Assembly: GCA_947632615.1 (NCBI GenBank)
Contig: CANRPW010000002.1
Span: forward strand, 1-64,000
DNA: 64,000 nt
Reading direction: 5' to 3'
Origin: an uncultured Clostridia bacterium
Lineage (GTDB): Bacteria; Bacillota; Clostridia; Lachnospirales; CAG-274
Program-made: the position numbers and the translations under genes
The notes under the pieces: generated by a model
What the model was told of the DNA's origin: nothing
What the model saw: only the letters and a program-made list of their open reading frames with translations
The model's database searches: none
Shown: one piece after another, positions 25,057 to 32,215 of the stretch
Numbering within the stretch: position 1 is the first letter of the stretch
Layout: each line of letters begins with the position of its first letter

Positions 25057-27021
25057 TTAGAATTTAACCGAAGCTTTGAGTACCTTCTGAAGTATTTTCT
25101 GAGCATCCGCTGTTGTTACTGTTCCGCTGTTATCTACATCGGCTCTTTCAACCTTCCATCCGCTGTTTGCTTTTTCGGGAGAAGTTGAAAGAATATAAGC
25201 TGCTGCGGAGTCATTACTTGTTATTATACCGTCGTTGTCGATATCTCCGAGACCATCAATTACAAGAGAAGCCATAGCCTCATCAAGCGCCTTAAGAGCC
25301 GCGTCTACCTCTGCCTGAGTTGCGTTTTCGTCAGCAAGCACGCTTAACGCCTTTGTAAGAGCAGCAGAAACTGCCGCAAAGCTATCTTTTGTATATATAT
25401 TACTGTCAAGTGCCTCAGCTGAATTTATAGCATTATCAAGCTCTGTTTTATCAACAGTTACTTCTTCAAGGCTTTCGGTAAGAATAGCATTTGCATATTC
25501 TTCTATCTTTGTATATCCACTTGCGCCTATCTCAGCAGCATCGTTTTTAGCCTTGTCAAAGCCAAGCTGATCTTCCCATCTATCCGGCATACCGTCTTCG
25601 TCTGTGTCAGCAAGCTCAGATGGAGTTGTGTCAAGCTCCGCTGCATCCCAGCCGCCTACGTCATTCTGAGAGTCGATAAGCCCTGTAGAGCCTTCGCTGC
25701 CGTTAGGAGCATTGCCTGTTCTTACATTTTCAACAACTCTTTCGTCTATCTTATCTCTTCTGAAGCTTGCGCCTGCATTGTCAAGCACGTCTTCATAGGC
25801 TGCTTGTGCAGTAGCTGTTGTAATAGGATAGTCATGTATGTATTCGCCGTTATTAACAGTCACTTTCACCGGTGTATCGTCACCCTTATAAGGCTTTTTA
25901 ACTATCTCTATTTCAACATTATCGTCAATATTATTGGCAAAATTAACCTTTGTAGGGCCATACTGCGCCTTTGAAGCAACAGGGTCGTTTACTTCTACGC
26001 CTTCCTGATTGTCATTTGTTATTGAGTCGTTGCCAACCATTAAATTGCCGTTTATATACATAGTAGGACCTGTTGGGCTGTTTGAATTTTTCGGTGAGCC
26101 ATCATCATTTGTGTATGTATAATTAAGCTCTGAATCAGCCAAGAAGAAATGCTTTGTATTATTCTTTCCCGCAGGACCGGGCTTATAATAGTTGTTTACG
26201 ATATTAAGTCTTATGCCGTTTTCTCCGCCGTAAGCGCCGTCAGCCGAACGCCAGTTGTAGAAAACATTGTTTCTTATGTCTACAAGTCCCTCATGGTCCT
26301 GGGTATCCTCATAGGCTGTTGTAGAAGCGCTGGTGCCGATCTTAGGTACACGGTTGTTGTGTGTGGATATAAGATTATGGTGGAAGGATGAATTTACACC
26401 GCCCCATATACCGCCATAGCCATGAGCGCCTTTAGAGTGGCCTGATACGTTAAGACTTTCGCTTATTATGCAATACTGAGCCGTGAAATTCTTAACCTGA
26501 TATACGCTTAAGTCTTCGTCTACAGACCAGCTTATGCTGCAGTGGTCGAATATGATGTCGTGTCCGCCTCTTGCGCCGAGACCGTCTTCTTCAGATGTAC
26601 CATATTTACCTTCTTCATAGCCCATTCTAAATCTTAAATATCTCATTATGATATTGCTGCCCCTGAAGTTGACATTTTCGCCGCCAATACAGATGCCGTC
26701 ACCGGGAGCCGTCTGACCAAGTATGGTAAGATTGCTTGCGCCTATAGTGAGTCTTTTCGTAAGCATAATAGTTCCTGCCACATCAAACACAATAATTCTG
26801 TTATCCTTAGAAACAGCATCAACAAAAGAGCCTGCACCCGAGTCGTTAAGATTGGTTACATGATAAACCTCTATTTTGTCGGCTGCTCTTGCGCCCTGAG
26901 AATACATACCGCCGCCCTCAGCACCGGGAAAAGCCACAAGCTTGTCTGCCGCAAAAACAGGGCATGTACTTACAGCCATTAAAGCTGCTAACGCAGCAGC
27001 TGCAAATCTTTTAAGTTTCAT
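25057..27021 (-). CDS. Secreted pectate lyase (PL1-like) with FIVAR and dockerin-like modules
   Basis: A 654-residue secreted protein. Residues 1-24 are a signal peptide (LAALMAVSTCPVFAA). A beta-helix pectate lyase domain follows at ~28-450, beginning VAFPGAEGGGMYSQGA with VYHVTNLNDSGAGSF, VFDVAGTI and HDIIFDHCSISWSVDE, as in family 1 lyases. DTDEDGMPDRWEDQLGF near 470 is a calcium-binding junction common after this domain. Residues ~520-588 resemble a FIVAR helical module. Residues 589-654 carry two dockerin-type calcium loops, DIDNDGIITSND and DVDNSGTVTTAD. It would cleave polygalacturonate outside the cell and may dock on a cohesin partner. Promoter and possible operator lie at 27053-27091. 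Confidence 0.88.
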   Translation of the reverse strand: MKLKRFAAAALAALMAVSTCPVFAADKLVAFPGAEGGGMYSQGARAADKIEVYHVTNLNDSGAGSFVDAVSKDNRIIVFDVAGTIMLTKRLTIGASNLTILGQTAPGDGICIGGENVNFRGSNIIMRYLRFRMGYEEGKYGTSEEDGLGARGGHDIIFDHCSISWSVDEDLSVYQVKNFTAQYCIISESLNVSGHSKGAHGYGGIWGGVNSSFHHNLISTHNNRVPKIGTSASTTAYEDTQDHEGLVDIRNNVFYNWRSADGAYGGENGIRLNIVNNYYKPGPAGKNNTKHFFLADSELNYTYTNDDGSPKNSNSPTGPTMYINGNLMVGNDSITNDNQEGVEVNDPVASKAQYGPTKVNFANNIDDNVEIEIVKKPYKGDDTPVKVTVNNGEYIHDYPITTATAQAAYEDVLDNAGASFRRDKIDERVVENVRTGNAPNGSEGSTGLIDSQNDVGGWDAAELDTTPSELADTDEDGMPDRWEDQLGFDKAKNDAAEIGASGYTKIEEYANAILTESLEEVTVDKTELDNAINSAEALDSNIYTKDSFAAVSAALTKALSVLADENATQAEVDAALKALDEAMASLVIDGLGDIDNDGIITSNDSAAAYILSTSPEKANSGWKVERADVDNSGTVTTADAQKILQKVLKASVKF

Positions 27022-27052
27022 AATATATTCCCCCTTTTAAGCTATATTATAT

Positions 27053-27091
27053 ATTATATCACACATTAGTAAAATGTAAATAACATTTTAC
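27053..27091 (-). promoter_or_regulatory. Pectate lyase promoter with overlapping inverted-repeat operator
   Basis: Minus-strand TTTACA (27075-27080), 16-base spacer, TATAAT (27053-27058). A perfect 9-bp inverted repeat, GTAAAATGT-N5-ACATTTTAC (27069-27091), covers the -35 box. The half-site ACATTTTAC recurs at 27347-27355, just upstream of the small ribbon-helix-helix gene. Confidence 0.65.
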
Positions 27092-27093
27092 TC

Positions 27094-27122
27094 AAAAAAA
27101 CCTCTTACACTTAAGTAAGAGG
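27094..27122 (-). terminator. Intrinsic terminator after the RHH gene
   Basis: Minus-strand CCTCTTAC-TTAAGT-GTAAGAGG (27101-27122), followed by seven T. It separates the regulator gene from the pectate lyase promoter. Confidence 0.9.
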
Positions 27123-27141
27123 AGAATTATAAGTAACTTGA

Positions 27142-27324
27142 TTAAATACCTGCGTCTTCCTTTTGTTTGGTGTCTAAATTATCCATTGCATATCTGCAGC
27201 TTTGCGACACAAGGTTATTGAGGGAAACATTTTTACTTTGTGCAACCGCTTCCATTTCTCTTACAAGATCTACCGGCAGTCTAAAAGTTTTTGTCACACA
27301 TTCCACCTTTTTTACGCTGAACAT
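27142..27324 (-). CDS. Small ribbon-helix-helix (Arc/CopG-type) DNA-binding protein
   Basis: About 60 residues. The segment CVTKTFRLPVDLVREMEAVA gives the beta strand and first helix of a ribbon-helix-helix fold, and KNVSLNNLVSQSCRYAMDNL the second helix. The ATG at 27324 is preferred: GGAGG lies 8 bases upstream, whereas an ATG two codons earlier is too close to it. There is no toxin gene next to it, so an antitoxin role is unlikely. It is transcribed toward the pectate lyase gene, and both share the ACATTTTAC element upstream, so it may regulate itself and that gene. This is inference. Confidence 0.75.
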   Translation of the reverse strand: MFSVKKVECVTKTFRLPVDLVREMEAVAQSKNVSLNNLVSQSCRYAMDNLDTKQKEDAGI

Positions 27325-27342
27325 CTGCATCACCTCCGTTAA

Positions 27343-27355
27343 GTAAACATTTTAC
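27343..27355 (-). promoter_or_regulatory. Candidate operator upstream of the RHH gene
   Basis: GTAAA-CAT-TTTAC is a short perfect palindrome that contains the 9-base half-site ACATTTTAC also found at the pectate lyase promoter. It lies 5 bases upstream of the Shine-Dalgarno sequence, where bound protein would block transcription. Confidence 0.5.
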
Positions 27356-27501
27356 ACAATTTTGTCTTTTTATTAAACCCCCTGTTTTTGCAATATAATT
27401 ATTAGTATATTACATATATATCATATGGCTTGCTTGCAGAGTTTATACGTAATGGGATATGTTAAATTATTATAATTTGTAATTTGCAAAATTTTGAAAA
27501 C

Positions 27502-27523
27502 AAAAAACCGCCCAAAGAGCGGT
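27502..27523 (-). terminator. Intrinsic terminator of rpsT
   Basis: Minus-strand ACCGCTC (27517-27523) pairs with GGGCGGT (27507-27513), with one G-T pair, followed by TTTTTTG. It starts 6 bases after the rpsT stop. Confidence 0.8.
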
Positions 27524-27528
27524 ATATT

Positions 27529-27792
27529 TTAGTTGAGCTTATTAACAAGTTTTGCAAGACGTGACTTCTTTCTTGAAACAGTGTTCTTGTGATAAACACC
27601 CTTAGAACAAGCCATGTCCATTGCCTTTGTAGCAGCAACAAGAGCCTTGACTGCCTCTTCCTTGTTGCCCTTATCAACAGCGACAACAACTTTCTTGATT
27701 GCTGTCTTTGTAGCAGATGTGATCATCTTGTTTCTTAAAGTCTTTTTGTTGATAACTAAAATACGCTTTTTTGCTGATTTAATGTTAGCCAT
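27529..27792 (-). CDS. rpsT: 30S ribosomal protein S20
   Basis: 87 residues beginning [20 protein letters not shown] and ending [11 protein letters not shown], the usual S20 length and composition (Lys/Ala-rich helices). It binds 16S rRNA early in 30S assembly. It is monocistronic, with its own consensus promoter and terminator. GGAGG lies 7 bases before the ATG. Confidence 0.96.
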   Translation of the reverse strand: MANIKSAKKRILVINKKTLRNKMITSATKTAIKKVVVAVDKGNKEEAVKALVAATKAMDMACSKGVYHKNTVSRKKSRLAKLVNKLN

Positions 27793-27858
27793 GAAATTTC
27801 CTCCATAAAATTATTTTAGGCCCTACGGCCAAAGGATTATTTTTTTCATTCACGGCAT

Positions 27859-27887
27859 ATTATACATCTGAATTTATACCTTGTCAA
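27859..27887 (-). promoter_or_regulatory. Sigma-A promoter of rpsT
   Basis: Minus-strand TTGACA (27882-27887), exactly 17 bases, TATAAT (27859-27864). The leader of about 60 bases contains a small GGCC-GTAG-GGCC hairpin near 27823. Confidence 0.88.
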
Positions 27888-27889
27888 GC

Positions 27890-28087
27890 ATTTTTTACAT
27901 AATTTTCAAAAAGCCCTTGAGGTCATGTTTACAGCCTAAAGCCTCATTCTCTTCTTATATTGACAGAGCAAATAGCTCAATATCAAAAATCCCGTGACAT
28001 AAACATAGACACGGGAATGGAACAACAGCACATAAATTATCTGCCGGAGGTCATGCCCCTACGGGACACCAACAAGGTTCCGGGGCA
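27890..28087. other. Intergenic stretch left of element C, no gene found
   Basis: I see no convincing gene. The plus-strand frame from 27960 runs into the palindrome of element C and has no family resemblance. A small inverted pair CCCGTG/CACGGG (27992-28016) and GCCCC/GGGGC (28055-28086) flank the approach to element C. The latter may be a weak counterpart of the short hairpin of other copies. Confidence 0.4.
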
Positions 28088-28250
28088 GCCGTCGGGCAGC
28101 GCCGCGCAGCAACACAAAACCGCCCATCAACTGTCTGCGACAGTTGATGGGCGGTTTTGTGTTGCTGCGCATGGCGCTGCCCGACGGCGGTTCGGCGGAG
28201 GGGCATCAAGGGGAGGACAGGTCCTCCCCTTGATGCCCCTCCGCCGAACC
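28088..28250. repeat. Twin-hairpin element C (divergent copy)
   Basis: Two abutting hairpins. 28088-28135 pairs with 28139-28188 (48 bp around a TGC loop, with one 2-base bulge). 28189-28218 pairs with 28221-28250 (30 bp, perfect). Unlike the other copies the first hairpin is the longer one and the linker is missing. A CCGGTCGG at 28266-28273 recalls the family tail. Orientation is uncertain. Confidence 0.75.
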
Positions 28251-28409
28251 GGCAAGTCCCATTACCCGGTCGGCGTTCCGTTCTTCACGGGTCGGCTCCA
28301 TAACTAACCCCACCCACCCGCCCTACTCCGGTGCCGCTGTGGCTTATAGCTTTCATGATACGCTCCGGCAGAAAGCAACCGCAATATTCTTGGCTACCCG
28401 CAAAAAAAT
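28251..28409. other. Intergenic stretch right of element C, no gene found
   Basis: About 160 bases, GC-rich next to the element, between element C and the SDR terminator. No frame with a ribosome site or recognisable product is visible, and I found no RNA gene signature. Confidence 0.4.
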
Positions 28410-28446
28410 CCCCTCACCTACGAATAAGCATCCGCAGTATGAGGGG
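28402..28446 (-). terminator. Intrinsic terminator after the SDR gene
   Basis: Minus-strand CCCCTCA (28440-28446) pairs with TGAGGGG (28410-28416) around a long loop and is followed by ATTTTTTTG. It begins 6 bases after the stop codon. Confidence 0.8.
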
Positions 28447-28452
28447 ATAATT

Positions 28453-29130
28453 TTATTTTCTGTGTATTCTATGCTTTTGTGGTGAAAGTGTAATATCCCT
28501 TATAGGGTAAGGCGCATCAAGCACTGTTTCAACAGCCCTTGCCACTTCTATGGGAGACAAGCTAAACTCGATCCCTTCTTCACATTCAAAATCAGCATTA
28601 TTATAGAAGGCTGTGTCTGTCATATCTGGATGTATCACCGAAACCTTCACACCGTATTTTCTTGCCTCGTCAAACAAGCTTTCCGAAAATGCTGTAAGGG
28701 CAGCCTTTGTAGCACCGTAAGCCGCTCCGTGAGGGCTTGAACTTTTAGCCGTGACTGATGATATATTTATTATTCTTCCGCCCTTTCTCTTAAGCTCTCT
28801 CAGCATAAGAGATGTTATGATCATAGGCGCTTCTATATTAACAGCCGTCATTTCATGTATTTTTTCGGCAGATATTTCCTCGTGCAAGCCAAAATATCCT
28901 ACTCCTGCACAATTCACCAGTACATCCACGTCATTTCTTATTTTTTTAATTTCTCTGCACAACTTTTCCCTGTCTTTAAGGTCTATAAGCAAGGGTTCAA
29001 AATTCTCTTCAAAGGGTATTTTATCAAAATTTCTTCCTATACCATATACAAAATATCCTTTATTTATAAAAAGTCTGCATATTTCCAGTCCTATACCGGA
29101 GGTAGCGCCGGTGATAACTGCTTTTTTCAT
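28453..29130 (-). CDS. Short-chain dehydrogenase/reductase (SDR)
   Basis: A 225-residue classical SDR. VITGATSGIGLEICRLF at residue 4 is the NAD(P) motif TGxxxGIG, LVNCAGVGYFG the NAG-type motif, INISSVTAKSS carries the catalytic Ser, and YGATKAALTAFSESL the YxxxK pair. The substrate is not predictable. It starts 2 bases after the stop of the upstream secreted protein, so the two are co-transcribed. Confidence 0.88.
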   Translation of the reverse strand: MKKAVITGATSGIGLEICRLFINKGYFVYGIGRNFDKIPFEENFEPLLIDLKDREKLCREIKKIRNDVDVLVNCAGVGYFGLHEEISAEKIHEMTAVNIEAPMIITSLMLRELKRKGGRIINISSVTAKSSSPHGAAYGATKAALTAFSESLFDEARKYGVKVSVIHPDMTDTAFYNNADFECEEGIEFSLSPIEVARAVETVLDAPYPIRDITLSPQKHRIHRK

Positions 29131-29132
29131 AA

Positions 29133-30350
29133 TTATTTAAACTTGAATACAGAAAATTCTTTGTCGTCATAAAGTACCGTCCAACAAGATCTGCCATCAG
29201 GAGTCAGATAAGTATATCCGCTTTTTGGAAGGTCGGCACCGTACATCTTCTTCATTCCGCCATCAGTAATCACTTTACCGCTTGCATTTAAATGACAATA
29301 GTTAGCAATGCCGCCATTTTCCCACATTATAAGTATATCATCATTTGATATCTTCTTAACGGTAACATTACTGATGTCCTCGCCTTCATCTATATATTTA
29401 ACAGCGCCTTCCATATCGGCATACTGGTCAGCGGATACTGTACTTACATACAGCTTTGCGGTCGAACCGTTATCAACTGTTCCTACGCCAATAATGGTTG
29501 ATTTTGTAGCTTCAAGACCTGCCAGATCAACGTCTTGCCCGGAAATTGTCCTTACAAGCGTACCCTCAGGTGTATAAGCCTCAAGACCTGATTTTGAAAG
29601 GCTTACTACAGCATGCTCTGCTCTTGCATCCATATCATTTTTTTCAATTCTGATAAGACCAACGCTCTCTCCGTTGCTTATTGCAAAGTAATATGTATTA
29701 TTGTCAAATACGCAAGCCTTTGTTCTGTTGACTTCATATCTGTAAACATCCTTAAAGCCAAGACGCATACCGCCTACACCAAATGTAAGCTGCATAGAAT
29801 TTTTGTCAATTACAAAGCTTCTGTTATTTTTATAATAATCGCTTGAATATTTATATTCTGTCACTACATCGTTAATAAACAGTACGTTTCCTTCAAGCTT
29901 AAGGTGGTTTTCGTTGCTGTTAAAAACTTTTGATGCGTAAACCTGATCCCCTTTAATCATAAGAGAGCCTACTCTTTTAAAGGTTAAATCATATTTTAAA
30001 ACATTATATACTGTTACGCTTCCTCTGCTGTCAGGATTATCATTTCCCAAAAGTATGTAGTGATAGTTGCCGTCATAAGCATATCCGCCGACCTTTTCGG
30101 CTGTGAGCTTGATTTTTTTATTTTCCTTAAGTTTTCTGCCTGCGGCGTCAAAAATATCGACATTGATATAGCCGTCAGCCACATTTATAATGCCCGGGCT
30201 GCCGTCTCTTTGAATAAAGGCATAAGACTGCTCGTCAGAGCCAAGCTGTGGGTAGAAGCTTAATGAATTGTTGATAACATTAAGCTCCGATGCAAATATA
30301 TTTGCTGTGAAGATCATGCAAAAAATTACAGATAATATTATCTTTTTCAT
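29133..30350 (-). CDS. Secreted protein of unknown function
   Basis: About 405 residues. The ATG at 30350 is chosen because it gives a clean signal peptide (KKIILSVIFCMIFTANIFA) and follows GGAGG; the frame is open further upstream but codes nothing sensible. After cleavage the chain is rich in beta-strand patterns, Tyr and Asp, with repeated phrases such as YDGNYHYILLGND, VFDNNTYYFAISNG and PEGTLVRTISG. These suggest a beta-propeller-like fold. I do not recognise a family. It has its own promoter (30400-30428) and shares a transcript with the SDR. Confidence 0.7.
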   Translation of the reverse strand: MKKIILSVIFCMIFTANIFASELNVINNSLSFYPQLGSDEQSYAFIQRDGSPGIINVADGYINVDIFDAAGRKLKENKKIKLTAEKVGGYAYDGNYHYILLGNDNPDSRGSVTVYNVLKYDLTFKRVGSLMIKGDQVYASKVFNSNENHLKLEGNVLFINDVVTEYKYSSDYYKNNRSFVIDKNSMQLTFGVGGMRLGFKDVYRYEVNRTKACVFDNNTYYFAISNGESVGLIRIEKNDMDARAEHAVVSLSKSGLEAYTPEGTLVRTISGQDVDLAGLEATKSTIIGVGTVDNGSTAKLYVSTVSADQYADMEGAVKYIDEGEDISNVTVKKISNDDILIMWENGGIANYCHLNASGKVITDGGMKKMYGADLPKSGYTYLTPDGRSCWTVLYDDKEFSVFKFK

Positions 30351-30390
30351 GGTTGCCCTCCTTAATATGGTATATTCTTTTAAAAAAACT

Positions 30391-30428
30391 ACTAAATTTA
30401 GTATAACATAAAAAATATATCTTGTCAC
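30391..30428 (-). promoter_or_regulatory. Promoter of the secreted unknown, with palindrome
   Basis: Minus-strand GTGACA (30423-30428), 17-base spacer, TATACT (30400-30405). The perfect 12-base palindrome ACTAAATTTAGT (30391-30402) overlaps the -10 box and start region and could be an operator. The divergent response-regulator promoter begins 16 bases away. Confidence 0.6.
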
Positions 30429-30443
30429 CAACAACTTTATAAT

Positions 30444-30472
30444 TTGACAAATTCTTTATTTTGATTTATAAT
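30444..30472 (+). promoter_or_regulatory. Sigma-A promoter of the response-regulator-holA-topB operon
   Basis: TTGACA (30444-30449), 17-base spacer, TATAAT (30467-30472), 60 bases before the response regulator start. Confidence 0.85.
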
Positions 30473-30531
30473 TAATTAAGATTTGTAAAGAAATAATTAA
30501 CTTTTTCACCTGTACGAAGGAAGTGAAGCTG

Positions 30532-31224
30532 ATGACATATACAGTTCTTATATTAGACAATAACGATGAAACCATTGATCTTTTAAGAATTTTATTAAAC
30601 GGAGAAGGCTATAACATTATTATTGCCAAAAACGGCAAAGATGCCTTAGATAAGGTAGACGATACTATAGACCTTATAATAATGGATATAGCCCTTAAAG
30701 ATGAAAACGGTTTTATTGTATGTAAAGAGCTCAGGGGCAAAACAAATGCGCCTATTATTGTACTTTCTGAAATTGACGGAGAATCGGAAAAGGGCTTTGC
30801 TTTTTCAGCGGGAGCAGACGATTATATGACAAAGCCGTTTTCATACAGCGAACTTGAATTTCGCATAAAGGCTCACATACGCCGCTATTATGTATATTGC
30901 GGAAAGGAAAGTAAAAACGACGGAAGCATAATAAAAATCAAAAATCTCGTAGTAGACACAAGCTCTCAGCTTGTAACCGTTGACAACAGGCGCATACCTC
31001 TTACCACAACGGAGTACAGCATATTGGCACTTATGATAAAGGAGCGCAAAAAAATATTTTCATCCGAAGAAATTTACGAAAAAATATGGAAAGAACCCTA
31101 TTTCTACAATGCAAACAATACAATAATGGTCCATATTTTAAAGCTCAGAAAAAAGATAGAAAACAACAGCAAAAATCCTGAAATTATAAAAACTGCCTGG
31201 GGCAAGGGTTATTATATAGACTGA
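30532..31224 (+). CDS. OmpR/PhoB-family response regulator (orphan)
   Basis: A 230-residue response regulator. The receiver domain (1-115) has the phospho-acceptor Asp52 in IIMDIALKDENG, VLSE at the switch Thr/Ser position and MTKPF with the conserved Lys. The acidic pair near residue 9 reads LDNNDE rather than the usual DD, so one metal ligand is Asn. The C-terminal winged helix (~135-230) ends IIKTAWGKGYYID. No histidine kinase gene is adjacent. It is followed after 8 bases by holA. The ATG at 30532 is chosen over a GTG three codons earlier because of spacing from AAGGAAG. Confidence 0.88.
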   Translation: MTYTVLILDNNDETIDLLRILLNGEGYNIIIAKNGKDALDKVDDTIDLIIMDIALKDENGFIVCKELRGKTNAPIIVLSEIDGESEKGFAFSAGADDYMTKPFSYSELEFRIKAHIRRYYVYCGKESKNDGSIIKIKNLVVDTSSQLVTVDNRRIPLTTTEYSILALMIKERKKIFSSEEIYEKIWKEPYFYNANNTIMVHILKLRKKIENNSKNPEIIKTAWGKGYYID

Positions 31225-31232
31225 GGTATTAT

Positions 31233-32204
31233 ATGAAAACAATTCTTAATGATATAAAAACAAAAAATCTCAAGCCTCTATATCTGATCTACGGAGAGGA
31301 AGGAAAGCTTCGGGAAGATACTGTTAAAAAGTTAGAGACCGCCGCCCTTGAAAACGACGGAATAAAAGACGGCTTTGAAGGCAGCTTTGACCCTGACGAA
31401 ATAATAAATTCCGCAAACACTCTGAGCCTTTTCGGCGGAAAAAGACTTATTGTAATAAAAGACTCAAACTGTTTCGGAAGCTCTGGCTATGAAAAGCTGA
31501 TGGACTATTTTAAAAACCCCAACCCCGACTGCGTTATGATATTCAACGAAAAAAAGGTAGACAAGCGCAGCAAGCTATATAAGGCATTTAAAAAATCGGG
31601 ATATGAATTTGAGTGTAAAAAACCGTCTATCAAAGAAATAAGAGCCTTTTATATAAAAGAAGCAAAGGCAAAGGGCTTTGGGCTTGACTACGATGCTCTT
31701 GAAGCTCTCACCGCAAACTCCGAAACCGACCTTGCGGCATGCGAAAATGAATTTGAAAAGCTGTGCAGCTATTGTCTGGGGAAAAGCAACATAACAAGCG
31801 ATGACGTTGAAAATATAGTCAGCAAAAAGATGGAAAGCAAGGTTTTTGACCTTATAGACGGCGTTGTATTTAAAAAGCCTGCAAGAGCTATTGAAATACT
31901 TAAAAATATGATGCTTCTTAAAGAAAACTCTGTTGGTATAGTTATATCCCTTGCAAAGCAATTCAGAACAATACTACAATATAAATTTCTTTCGGATAAA
32001 ATGACAAATGAAGAGATCGCCAAGCATTTAGGTGTACATCCCTATGTAATAACCAAGGCTTCAAGACAGGCGAAAAACTTTTCAAACGCTCAGCTTCTTT
32101 CCGCACTAAAGGACTGCCGGGACCTTCTTGAAAACAACTTTTCGGGCAACATTGATATAGTAAACGGAATAGAAGTCCTGATATTAAAATACGGTACAAA
32201 ATAA
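31233..32204 (+). CDS. holA: DNA polymerase III subunit delta
   Basis: A 323-residue clamp-loader delta subunit: LKPLYLIYGEEGKLREDTV near residue 12, FGGKRLIVIKDSN near 67, and the C-terminal collar helices with LLENNFSGNIDIVNGIEVLI near 295. Delta opens the beta clamp for loading by the DnaX complex (dnaX is at 45058-46674). Start ATG follows GAGGT. topB starts 11 bases later. Confidence 0.92.
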   Translation: MKTILNDIKTKNLKPLYLIYGEEGKLREDTVKKLETAALENDGIKDGFEGSFDPDEIINSANTLSLFGGKRLIVIKDSNCFGSSGYEKLMDYFKNPNPDCVMIFNEKKVDKRSKLYKAFKKSGYEFECKKPSIKEIRAFYIKEAKAKGFGLDYDALEALTANSETDLAACENEFEKLCSYCLGKSNITSDDVENIVSKKMESKVFDLIDGVVFKKPARAIEILKNMMLLKENSVGIVISLAKQFRTILQYKFLSDKMTNEEIAKHLGVHPYVITKASRQAKNFSNAQLLSALKDCRDLLENNFSGNIDIVNGIEVLILKYGTK

Positions 32205-32215
32205 GGTGATAGATA

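Noticed and set aside
24816-25060. Short open frames on both strands across element B (and likewise across D, E and F)
   Set aside because: They read through perfect palindromes, so each strand gives a near-identical peptide. None has a ribosome site or family resemblance; they are by-products of the inverted repeats.
27142-27324. RHH protein as antitoxin of a toxin-antitoxin pair
   Set aside because: No toxin-like gene is adjacent; the gene is flanked by its own terminator and by rpsT.
27960-28307. A 115-codon plus-strand frame through element C
   Set aside because: It has no ribosome site and its second half is only the palindrome. No known domain is visible.
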